24,204 nt of DNA, taken from positions 1 to 24,204 of the forward strand of contig NZ_CAXBKN010000043.1 in the NCBI RefSeq assembly GCF_963976135.1, in the 5' to 3' direction. The notes beneath the pieces are model-generated. The model was not told the DNA's origin and did no database searches. It worked only from the letters and a program-made list of their open reading frames with translations. Source of the stretch: Maricaulis sp963976135. GTDB lineage: Bacteria; Pseudomonadota; Alphaproteobacteria; Caulobacterales; Maricaulaceae. Positions 15,020-21,644 of this stretch are shown in pieces. The position numbers and the translations under genes were made by a program. The first letter of the stretch is position 1; each line of letters opens with the position of its first letter.

Positions 15020-15553
15020 ATGTGGCGGAACTGGTTCAGGCCCCGGCCTGAAAAGGCGATCGGGAAAGCGCTTTATGCGGGCATCGTTCAGGCAGCGCGG
15101 CAGCCGGCGCTGTATGGCGAGGCCGGGGTTGCCGACACGCTCGAAGGGCGGTTGGAACTAATCCTGCTGCACGCGGCGCTGACAATCCGCGTCCTGCGCC
15201 GCGATGGCGGTGAGCCGGGCCGGGCAGTGAGCCAGGTGCTGTTCGATACCATGTTCGAGGATTTCGATATCGCGATGCGTGAGCTTGGCGTCGGCGATTC
15301 CGGTGTTGGCAAGAAAATCCGCTTCATGGCGGAGGGATTCTACGGCCGGGCCCAGGGTTATGCCACGGCCCTCGATGAGGCCGACCCGGCCGGACTCGAA
15401 CGGGTTTTGTCGCGAAATCTGCTCGCCAGCGAGGCCATTCATCCGCGGGCTGCAGCGCTCGCTGGCCATGTTCGCACAGTGGTCGCCGCGCTTGATTCCA
15501 CAGGCGGTGCAGCGCTGGCGCAAGGCGAATTGCCCGCATTCCTGTCCTCCTGA
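15020..15553 (+). CDS. Ubiquinol-cytochrome c chaperone family protein (CBP3/UQCC1-like)
   Basis: This 177-residue helical protein belongs to the ubiquinol-cyt c chaperone family related to mitochondrial CBP3/UQCC1, which helps assemble the cytochrome bc1 complex. The start WRNWFRPRP, then LYAGIVQAARQPALYGEAGVADTLEGR (18-45 region) and LFDTMFEDFDIAMRELGVGDSGVGKKIR are the family hallmarks. There are no membrane segments. It diverges from bamE and precedes plsX. In many alphaproteobacteria a DUF177/YceD gene follows directly; it is not found here. Confidence 0.9.
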   Translation: MWRNWFRPRPEKAIGKALYAGIVQAARQPALYGEAGVADTLEGRLELILLHAALTIRVLRRDGGEPGRAVSQVLFDTMFEDFDIAMRELGVGDSGVGKKIRFMAEGFYGRAQGYATALDEADPAGLERVLSRNLLASEAIHPRAAALAGHVRTVVAALDSTGGAALAQGELPAFLSS

Positions 15554-15648
15554 CAACCGAGATCGCGTGTTGCATCTCATCGGTCATCGGCTAAGTTCCG
15601 CCATCGTCCGGCGGCTGAAGCCGTCGTCTGGGACAGATTTGTTTGTCT

Positions 15649-16704
15649 ATGAACGCTGAAACAACGATTTCCGTAGACGCCATGGGTGGCGATCTTGGTC
15701 CCAAGGCTGTGGTCGAGGGGATCGGGTTTGCCCTCAAGCGCTGGCCTGAGCGCCAGACCCGTTATCTGCTCCACGGGGATGAAGCTGCGCTCGCACCCTT
15801 GCTGGCGCAGAATCCCAAAGTGGCTGCCGTGTGCGAGCTGCGCCACACCGACACCATGGTCCAGATGTCCGACAAACCGTCGGAAGCTGTGCGCCGGTCA
15901 CGCGGTTCCTCGATGTGGAATGCGGTCCAGAGCGTCAAGACCGGCGAGGCCGATGCGGTCGTCTCCTCGGGCAATACCGGCGCGTTGATGGCGATATCCA
16001 AGGTTATTCTGCGGATGAAAAAAGGCATTCACCGCCCGGCAATCTCCGCCAATTGGCCCACCCCCAAAGGCCATACCGTCGTGCTCGATGTCGGTGCCAA
16101 TGTGCAGTGCGGCGCCACGCAGCTGGTTGAATTTGCGATAATGGGCGAGGCTTATCACCGTGCCGTCTTCGGCGGCGAGCATCCGACCGTGGGCCTGCTC
16201 AATGTCGGTCAGGAAGAACTCAAGGGTAATGATATCGTTCGCGAAGCGGACGGGTTGATCCGGAATTCCGGCCTCGATATGGCCTATCAGGGCTTCATCG
16301 AAGGTAATGATATCAGCGCCGGTATCATCGATGTCGTCGTCACTGATGGCTTTACCGGCAATATCGCGCTGAAAACGGCGGAAGGCACTGCCCGCCTGGT
16401 CGCCGGCTGGGTGCGCGAAGCCCTGACCAGTTCTTTCTTCGCCAAACTCGCGGCGGGCCTTCTCGCCCTGGGCGCGCTGGACCGGCTGAAGCGGCGCATG
16501 GACCCGCGCTATATCAATGGCGGCGTTCTGCTCGGTCTCAAAGGCATTGTGGTCAAAAGTCATGGCGGCGCCGATGGCGAAGGTTTTGCCTCCGCGCTCG
16601 GTCTCGCCCAGGTCATGGCGAAGAGCGACTTCATGAGTCAGATACGCAAGAATCTGGACAAGTTCGCCAGCTTCGAAGAACAGGATATCGCTGCGGCGTC
16701 ATGA
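15649..16704 (+). CDS. plsX: Phosphate acyltransferase PlsX
   Basis: This 351-residue peripheral membrane enzyme converts acyl-ACP to acyl-phosphate, the donor for PlsY in phospholipid synthesis. Family blocks are ISVDAMGGDLGPKAV near the start, SSGNTGALMAIS, VLDVGANVQCG, GLLNVGQEELKGND, VVTDGFTGNIALKTAEG and GGVLLGLKGIVVKSHGGAD. ATG 15649 follows GGGACAG and gives the usual N-terminus; an in-frame TTG two codons earlier is disregarded. It overlaps fabH by 4 nt (ATGA), so the two fatty-acid/phospholipid enzymes are coupled. Confidence 0.96.
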   Translation: MNAETTISVDAMGGDLGPKAVVEGIGFALKRWPERQTRYLLHGDEAALAPLLAQNPKVAAVCELRHTDTMVQMSDKPSEAVRRSRGSSMWNAVQSVKTGEADAVVSSGNTGALMAISKVILRMKKGIHRPAISANWPTPKGHTVVLDVGANVQCGATQLVEFAIMGEAYHRAVFGGEHPTVGLLNVGQEELKGNDIVREADGLIRNSGLDMAYQGFIEGNDISAGIIDVVVTDGFTGNIALKTAEGTARLVAGWVREALTSSFFAKLAAGLLALGALDRLKRRMDPRYINGGVLLGLKGIVVKSHGGADGEGFASALGLAQVMAKSDFMSQIRKNLDKFASFEEQDIAAAS

Positions 16705-17681
16705 GTGAATTAAGAGCGCGTATTGCCGGGGTCGGCGCTTATTTGCCGGACCGGATATTGTCCAATGACGAGCTCTCGAGCATGGTTGACACCAGCGATA
16801 GCTGGATCCGTGAGCGTACGGGCATTCGTCAACGCCATATCGCGGCCGATGATGAGACGACCTGCGATCTCGCCGAAGCCGCGTCGCGACGGGCGATCGA
16901 ACAGGCTGGCCTGACCCCGGACGATATCGATCTGATCATTGTCGCCACCACCACACCGGATTTCACCTTTCCCTCGACCGCGACCCTGTTGCAGGCCCGT
17001 CTGGGCGTCAGCGGCGGTGCTGCATTTGATGTCCAGGCCGTGTGTTCGGGTTTTATCTACGGGCTGAGCATCGCCGATAACTTCATTGCCCGTGGCCAGG
17101 CCCGGAACGTGCTGGTGGTCGGGGCGGAAACCATGTCGCGCATTCTCGACTGGACGGATCGTTCGACTTGCGTCCTGTTCGGGGACGGGGCGGGGGCCAT
17201 GGTGCTGCAGGCGCACGAGCCCGGCCATGACGCCGCTTCCGAGCCGGGTATTCTGGCGACCTATCTGCGCTCGGACGGCCGCTTCAAGGATTTGCTGCAC
17301 GTTGATGGCGGACCATCCTCGACCGGCACGGTCGGGCATTTGCGCATGCTCGGCAATCAGGTCTTCCGCCACGCCGTGACCAATATCGCCGAGTCGATGA
17401 GCACGATCGCGACCCGTACAGGTATCAAGATCGCCGATATCGACTGGTTCGTCCCGCACCAGGCTAATCAGCGTATTCTCGAAGGGGTTGCGAGACGACT
17501 GTCCATTCCGACCCATAAAGTGATTTCCACCGTCGCCGATCACGGCAATACATCTGCGGCTTCAGTCCCCCTGGCCTTTGACCGTGCCGTGCAGGACGGC
17601 CGGATCAAGCCGGGTGACCTGGTTTTGATGGAAGCGCTGGGTGGCGGTTTTACGTGGGGAGCCGTGCTCGCACGCGTCTGA
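16701..17681 (+). CDS. fabH: 3-oxoacyl-ACP synthase III
   Basis: This 326-residue enzyme starts type II fatty-acid synthesis by condensing acetyl-CoA with malonyl-ACP. The Cys-His-Asn triad is visible: Cys115 in VQAVCSGFIYGL, His253 in WFVPHQANQRI and Asn283 in HGNTSAASVPLA. Other marks are GAYLPDRILSNDEL near the start, WIRERTGIRQR (35-45), GDGAGAMVL and the final LVLMEALGGGFTWGAVLAR. Length is normal. It is coupled to plsX; ihfA follows after 97 bp with its own candidate promoter. Confidence 0.97.
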   Translation: MSELRARIAGVGAYLPDRILSNDELSSMVDTSDSWIRERTGIRQRHIAADDETTCDLAEAASRRAIEQAGLTPDDIDLIIVATTTPDFTFPSTATLLQARLGVSGGAAFDVQAVCSGFIYGLSIADNFIARGQARNVLVVGAETMSRILDWTDRSTCVLFGDGAGAMVLQAHEPGHDAASEPGILATYLRSDGRFKDLLHVDGGPSSTGTVGHLRMLGNQVFRHAVTNIAESMSTIATRTGIKIADIDWFVPHQANQRILEGVARRLSIPTHKVISTVADHGNTSAASVPLAFDRAVQDGRIKPGDLVLMEALGGGFTWGAVLARV

Positions 17682-17725
17682 ATTCAATTATTTCAAGTTT
17701 CACACGCCGAACCAAGACCTTGGCG

Positions 17726-17754
17726 TTGACCCGCAGGCGAATGCGGGCTTAACT
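17726..17754 (+). promoter_or_regulatory. Candidate ihfA promoter with a dyad in the spacer
   Basis: TTGACC (17726-17731), a 17-bp spacer and TTAACT (17749-17754) match housekeeping promoters well, 24 bp before the ihfA ATG. The inverted repeat CCCGCA-GGCGAA-TGCGGG (17730-17747) fills the spacer, and GACTC (17758-17762), a GANTC methylation site, lies close to the expected start of transcription. Confidence 0.5.
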
Positions 17755-17778
17755 CAGGACTCTGATTTGGGGATTACT

Positions 17779-18084
17779 ATGTCAGATAAAACTCTAACGC
17801 GTGCAGATCTGGCTGAAGCAGTCTATCGGGAGGTCGGTTTATCCCGGCAGGAATCGGCAGATCTGGTGCAGTCGGTACTCGCATTGATGTCGGACACGCT
17901 GGCGTCGGGACACTCGGTAAAACTCTCATCCTTCGGTTCCTTCCTGCTGCGCGACAAGCGCGGCCGGGTCGGGCGCAATCCGAAGACCGGGATTGAAGTT
18001 CCGATCGAAGCCAGGCGGGTTCTGGTCTTCAAACCATCCCAAGTGCTCAAGGAGCGTGTCGACTCGGCTCTGTCGAAAGACTAG
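17779..18084 (+). CDS. ihfA: Integration host factor alpha subunit
   Basis: This 101-residue DNA-bending protein pairs with IHF beta to shape promoters, replication and recombination sites. The HU/IHF fold is complete: TLTRADLAEAVYREVGLSRQES at the N-terminus, VKLSSFGSFLLRDKR (48-62 region), and GRNPKTGIEVPIEARRVLVFKPS, which includes the intercalating proline arm (NPKTG). The tail LKERVDSAL is typical. ATG 17779 is used, because the longer frame upstream (17641) runs through fabH and the promoter. Placement between fabH and a MerR-type gene is common in this class. Confidence 0.95.
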   Translation: MSDKTLTRADLAEAVYREVGLSRQESADLVQSVLALMSDTLASGHSVKLSSFGSFLLRDKRGRVGRNPKTGIEVPIEARRVLVFKPSQVLKERVDSALSKD

Positions 18085-18119
18085 CAGCGGTTGGAGCCGA
18101 GGGCCGATGCGAGACAAAC

Positions 18120-18566
18120 ATGTCGGTCACAGACAAATCACCGGAAGCCTTCCGGACCATCAGCGAAGCCGCTGACGAGCTGGAGGTGCCTGCGCATGTC
18201 CTGCGCTTCTGGGAAAGCAAATTTCCGCAAATCAGCCCGCTCAAACGGGCGGGCGGGCGCCGCTTTTACCGGCCTGGCGACCTGGCCCTGCTGCGCGGTA
18301 TCAAACGCCTCCTCTATGAAGACGGCTTCACCATCAAGGGTGCCCGGAAATTCATAGCCGATCAGGGGGTTGCTGCCCTGCTCGATCCCGCCGAGGGGGG
18401 CATGACACGCGAACCGGCAGCGATCGACGCGGCCGATCTCGAGACGCCTGCATCGCCGGCTCATCCCCTGCGCGTTCCGGGTAGCCCGCATCGCGGCATT
18501 GCCGATGTGCTGGAGGATCTCGAGGATGCCCGTGCCAAACTGCGCTCGGTTCTCGACCCGCGATAG
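18120..18566 (+). CDS. MerR-family transcriptional regulator
   Basis: This 148-residue protein has an N-terminal MerR winged helix-turn-helix: FRTISEAADELEVPAHVLRFWESKF (11-35 region), then GGRRFYRPGDLALLRGIKRLLYEDGFTIKGARKFI. The usual metal-sensing cysteines are absent, and the C-terminal part (about 90-148) is short and Pro/Ala-rich with a final helix IADVLEDLEDARAKL that may dimerise. This regulator sits downstream of ihfA in many alphaproteobacteria; the effector and targets are unknown to me. It lies 35 bp after ihfA and is probably in the same transcript. Confidence 0.9.
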   Translation: MSVTDKSPEAFRTISEAADELEVPAHVLRFWESKFPQISPLKRAGGRRFYRPGDLALLRGIKRLLYEDGFTIKGARKFIADQGVAALLDPAEGGMTREPAAIDAADLETPASPAHPLRVPGSPHRGIADVLEDLEDARAKLRSVLDPR

Positions 18567-18639
18567 CGCCGGGCAGTCCCGCCCGTCCGGCCGCAGCACC
18601 CGAAGAGAATTCGATTTCCACGCTCCTGGGAGAGGGATA

Positions 18640-18708
18640 ATGATGGCGCGCCGGTCCGGGGACTGGCGAGCGACCGCTGTCGCTCTCACCCAAGGGAAAT
18701 CCCGATGA
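18640..18708 (+). CDS. Possible 22-codon leader ORF coupled to the next gene
   Basis: GGGAGAGGG (18628-18636) precedes ATGATG at 18640, which opens a 22-codon frame ending in TGA at 18706-18708. The stop overlaps the ATG of the next gene in an ATGA arrangement. The predicted peptide (MMARRSGDWR...TQGKSR) is basic and has no recognised motif. A GATAAT hexamer (18636-18641) could instead be a -10 element, in which case transcription would start after this ATG and the ORF would not be used. Confidence 0.4.
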   Translation: MMARRSGDWRATAVALTQGKSR

Positions 18709-19058
18709 CGATCCGCCTTTTTGCCGCCGCACTGCTGTCCGCTGCGGCCCTGTCTGCTTCTGCCAGTGCCCAGTCTGTCTATAGCCAGATCACGGTTTAT
18801 AACGACTCCGGTGTTGCCATCACCGCCGTCTTTGTCGGTCCGTCCAGCCAGCCGGACTGGGGACAGAATACGCTCGACACCGCTCAGGTCTGGCCCGGCG
18901 ATGATCTCGTCGTCACCATGAGCAATGAGAACGGCGAGTGCCTCTACGATTTGCGCTATGATTTCGCCGATGGCGATGTCTTCGAGGAATACCAGGTCGA
19001 TATCTGCGCCGCGAATGGCCAGCGTTTCGAAATCACCGGCAATAGCGGCGTGAAATAA
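18705..19058 (+). CDS. Small exported protein of unknown function
   Basis: This is a 117-residue protein with a strong signal peptide (MTIRLFAAALLSAAALSASASA, cleavage before QSVYSQ). The mature part, about 95 residues, begins ITVYNDSGVAITAVFVGPSSQPDWGQNTL and holds two cysteines (in GECLYDLRY and VDICAANG), which could form a disulfide in the periplasm. The pattern of a beta-rich domain with NDSG, W-x2-N-x-L, a GDDLVV turn and C-x-YDLR recurs in small periplasmic proteins of alphaproteobacteria, as I recall it; no function is known. ATG 18705 has AAGGGAAA upstream and overlaps the stop of a small leader ORF. Confidence 0.8.
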   Translation: MTIRLFAAALLSAAALSASASAQSVYSQITVYNDSGVAITAVFVGPSSQPDWGQNTLDTAQVWPGDDLVVTMSNENGECLYDLRYDFADGDVFEEYQVDICAANGQRFEITGNSGVK

Positions 19059-19140
19059 GCGGCATGCGCGGGGCCGGGCAGGCGCGGGAGCGCTCCGGCC
19101 CGGCCTTGCGCGCCGATCTGAGTTTGTGCTGAACGCGCAG

Positions 19141-19169
19141 TTGCCGACACCGGGGCCTTTGCCTATAAC
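19141..19169 (+). promoter_or_regulatory. Promoter of tRNA-Pro
   Basis: TTGCCG (19141-19146), a 17-bp spacer and TATAAC (19164-19169) give one of the best promoter matches in the window, with start expected near 19176, about 40 bp before the tRNA. Confidence 0.6.
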
Positions 19170-19216
19170 CGGCTTCCCCGCTAAGGCTGGCTTTGGCCCG
19201 CCTGATCAAGGAAAGT

Positions 19217-19293
19217 CGGAGCGTAGCGCAGTCCGGTAGCGCACTCGCCTGGGGGGCGAGGGGTCGCGAGTTCGAATCTCGCCGTTCCGACCA
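19217..19293 (+). tRNA. tRNA-Pro (anticodon GGG)
   Basis: The full cloverleaf can be drawn. The acceptor stem pairs CGGAGCG (19217-19223) with CGTTCCG (19283-19289). The D arm is GCGC-AGTCCGGTA-GCGC. The anticodon arm is CTCGC, loop CTGGGGG, GCGAG, with anticodon GGG. The variable loop is GGGTC. The T arm is GCGAG-TTCGAAT-CTCGC. A discriminator A and encoded CCA (19291-19293) end the gene. The C1-G72 pair is a proline identity feature in bacteria. It reads CCC and CCU codons. Confidence 0.96.
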
Positions 19294-19445
19294 TTTCCTT
19301 GCCTGACGTTTTCCCGGTCTGAAGATTTCCCCGTCCCGATGGGCCAGCCAGCCGGTTTGGCCGGCCCTGCGACATCAGACCGCCGCCATTTCGTCTTGTC
19401 CCCGGCGTGTGATGCGTTACCAAGCCTTCCATCGCAGGAGGCTCC

Positions 19446-20468
19446 ATGTCCTATCGCTCCACGTCCAGCCAGGCGGTCTCGAACTGGCTTTTCATCGTCG
19501 CCCTGATGGTGTGTGCCATGATCCTGGTCGGAGGCACGACCCGCCTGACCGATAGTGGCCTGTCGATCACGGAATGGAAGCCGATCTCGGGCGCGATTCC
19601 GCCATTGACGGCAGCCGATTGGGAGGCCTCCTTCCGCCTCTATCAGCAGACGACGGAATTCCAGGAACAGAATTCTGCCATGACCCTGGGCGATTATGAA
19701 ACCATCTTCTGGTGGGAATGGGCCCACCGTCAGCTTGGCCGAATGATCGGTCTGGTCTACGGCCTCCCGCTTCTGGTTTTCTGGCTGCGCGGTTCGATCA
19801 GCGCCCACCTCAAACCCCGCCTGCTCGCCCTGCTGGGCCTCGGCGCACTTCAGGGCGGGATTGGCTGGTGGATGGTCGCCAGTGGTCTGGTCGACCGGCT
19901 TGATGTCAGCCAATACCGGCTGGCGGTCCATCTGGGGATGGCATTTCTCATCCTTGGTGCCAGCGTCTGGTTCGGTTTGACCGCGCGCACCGGTCCTCCG
20001 CCTGTGCGCCAGGGACGGCTGGTGGGCGCGGCAGCGGGCGTGCTGGTACTGGTCTTTACCCAGATCATGCTGGGCGCCTTCGTAGCCGGTCTCGATGCCG
20101 GGCGGATTTACAATACGTGGCCATTGATGAACGGCCAATTGGTGCCGGAGGACTATCTTGCGGGGTTGTCATTCCTGCAGGCTATCTTCGAGAGCCATGC
20201 GGCGGTGCAGATGAACCATCGCTGGACCGGCTATCTGGTCGCACTGGCGGTGTTTGCATTTGCAGTCGCGATCTGGCGCGAGCCGCGCGTGGCGCTCAAA
20301 CCTTTCATGATCGTGCTGCCGGCCCTCGTGATCGGGCAGATCGCACTCGGGATTGCCGCGTTGTTGGCCGTGGTGCCGCTCGGGCTTTCCCTGGCCCATC
20401 AGGGCGGTGCGATTTTGCTCTTCATAGCCACACTCGCCGCCACCTGGACCGCGCGCCGCGCCATGTAG
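19446..20468 (+). CDS. ctaA: Heme A synthase (COX15/CtaA type 2)
   Basis: This 340-residue inner-membrane protein, with about eight transmembrane segments, oxidises heme O to heme A for aa3-type cytochrome oxidase. Typical features are VGGTTRLTDSGLSITEWKPISGAIPP (27-52 region), FWWEWAHRQLGRMIGL with a heme-ligand histidine, QGGIGWWMVASGL, the second-half QIMLGAFVAGLDAG, NTWPLMNG, VQMNHRWTGY and the last SLAHQGGA histidine. The disulfide-cysteine pair of CtaA type 1 is absent, as expected for type 2. GCAGGAGG precedes the ATG. It follows the tRNA-Pro by 152 bp. Confidence 0.97.
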   Translation: MSYRSTSSQAVSNWLFIVALMVCAMILVGGTTRLTDSGLSITEWKPISGAIPPLTAADWEASFRLYQQTTEFQEQNSAMTLGDYETIFWWEWAHRQLGRMIGLVYGLPLLVFWLRGSISAHLKPRLLALLGLGALQGGIGWWMVASGLVDRLDVSQYRLAVHLGMAFLILGASVWFGLTARTGPPPVRQGRLVGAAAGVLVLVFTQIMLGAFVAGLDAGRIYNTWPLMNGQLVPEDYLAGLSFLQAIFESHAAVQMNHRWTGYLVALAVFAFAVAIWREPRVALKPFMIVLPALVIGQIALGIAALLAVVPLGLSLAHQGGAILLFIATLAATWTARRAM

Positions 20469-20480
20469 CTCCGGCGATGC

Positions 20481-20510
20481 AAAAAGGGCCCGTCCGCTTT
20501 GGACAGGCCC
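20481..20510 (-). terminator. Intrinsic terminator of the PhoX/propeller operon
   Basis: GGGCC-C-GTCC (20486-20495) pairs with GGAC-A-GGCCC (20501-20510) with one mismatch and a GCTTT loop. On the minus strand TTTTT follows (20485-20481), so it ends transcription from the minus-strand genes and lies 18 bp after ctaA ends. Confidence 0.7.
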
Positions 20511-20529
20511 TCAGTGCATCTGGGTTATC

Positions 20530-20550
20530 CAGCCGGGCAGAACCCGGCTG
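20530..20550. other. Additional hairpin downstream of the minus-strand propeller gene
   Basis: CAGCCGGG-CAGAA-CCCGGCTG forms an 8-bp stem with a 5-nt loop. It has no T-run and lies between the stop of the minus-strand gene (20559) and its terminator, perhaps as a second 3'-end structure. Confidence 0.4.
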
Positions 20551-20558
20551 TGGTGCGA

Positions 20559-21644
20559 TCAGTCCGCGCTGATCAACGCCCGGCTGGCGGCATCGTGGGA
20601 GATAACCTTGATCCGCTGGTCCTCTTGATCGAACACCGCAATCATCCCGGAAATATAAGCGGTGAAACCGTAGGATTCCGGTGTTACGGCGATGCCTGAA
20701 GGCTGCTCGATCCCCGGCGTGCTCAACCCGTCAACCACGGTCAGCTCCGTAGCCGGCATCAGATCGAGACCGTAAAAGGTGTGGACCTGGCCGGTGGAAC
20801 CGTCCGTGGCCAGCACCAGGCGCGAACCATTGAAATCGCCGACGGCCAGACTGACCACGGATTGGTTGTTCTCGGCTTCGATGACGCCGTCCGGGCCAAG
20901 GCGGGTAATGCCGCCGGCCGGGCTGGCCAGATAGATATCGCCATCCAGTGTGGCGCAATGGCGGGCCGGTGCGGTCAGGGCAAAGTTCTGCCGCTGCTCG
21001 ACATGCAGGACATCATCGCCGGCATCGCGGACGCGCCAGATCTGGGCGCTGGCGCCATTCCCCAGGATGACCAGGTCGACATAGCCAACGCCTTCCCGAT
21101 AGAGGCAGAGCCCGGCGACCCCATCGGCCGGCGTGGTTTGCGCCAGCGGCAGGTCGAGGACGCGGATCCCGTCGGTGACGACGGCAAAGCCCAGCACGGA
21201 GTTGCTGTCGGGCGAGGCGCCAAAAATCAGCGGCAGGTTTTCGCCCCGCAACTGGAAGCCCGGCGCCGTCGCCAGACCGGAGAGCCGCGCGCCGGCATGG
21301 CGGGTACGCAGTTCGCCATCGGCGTCAAACAGGTCGAGCCCGCCTTCGCGAGGGGCCGAGACGATCAGACCGAGCGAGGCGGCATCGCGATTGGGCAGGA
21401 AGGCGAGGGCTGCTGCGCCGCCCTGGACGCTGACGAAAGCCGCCGTCACGAGGACTTCGCGATTGGCGGCCTCGACCGCTGCCGCTTCCTCGATCGCCTG
21501 CTCAGGCGTGGGACCGCAAGCGGCCAGTGCGCTGAAGGCTGCGGCTACAAGGAGCGATCGCCCCAGGGGCCGCGCACCGCGAAGGTGCGACCGGGATAGC
21601 GTTGCACATTGAAGAACAGGGTTGAACCATCGGGACTGAAACAT
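20559..21644 (-). CDS. Phytase-like beta-propeller lipoprotein
   Basis: This 361-residue protein resembles six-bladed beta-propeller phytases: EGGLDLFDADGELRTR, GFAVV, VAGLCLYREGVGYVDLVILGNG, IWRVRD, RHCATLDGDIYLASPAGGITRLG, VVSLAVGDFNG, PSGIAVTPESYG. The acidic calcium and phosphate ligands seen in active enzymes (for example EGCVADDE-like) are largely replaced here, so catalysis is doubtful. Residues 30-43 form a lipoprotein signal ending in LAAC (Cys43). The only canonical start is ATG at 21644, which overlaps the PhoX gene by 100 nt and gives an unusually long N-terminus; a CTG at codon 27 could be the real start. It is co-oriented with the PhoX-like gene, so a role in organophosphate use is inferred. 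Confidence 0.75.
   Translation of the reverse strand: MFQSRWFNPVLQCATLSRSHLRGARPLGRSLLVAAAFSALAACGPTPEQAIEEAAAVEAANREVLVTAAFVSVQGGAAALAFLPNRDAASLGLIVSAPREGGLDLFDADGELRTRHAGARLSGLATAPGFQLRGENLPLIFGASPDSNSVLGFAVVTDGIRVLDLPLAQTTPADGVAGLCLYREGVGYVDLVILGNGASAQIWRVRDAGDDVLHVEQRQNFALTAPARHCATLDGDIYLASPAGGITRLGPDGVIEAENNQSVVSLAVGDFNGSRLVLATDGSTGQVHTFYGLDLMPATELTVVDGLSTPGIEQPSGIAVTPESYGFTAYISGMIAVFDQEDQRIKVISHDAASRALISAD

Noticed and set aside
19071..19105. GC-rich inverted repeat after the small exported-protein gene as an intrinsic terminator
   Set aside because: GGCCGGGC and GCCCGGCC can pair, but the loop is long and no T-run follows on either strand.
19217..19293. tRNA-Pro as an attachment site of an integrated element
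   Set aside because: No integrase gene and no repeated copy of the tRNA 3' end were seen nearby, and the flanking genes are housekeeping.
19341..19367. Hairpin GGGCC...GGCCC between tRNA-Pro and ctaA as the tRNA terminator
   Set aside because: The stem is interrupted by a mismatch, lies nearly 50 bp after the tRNA and lacks a T-run.
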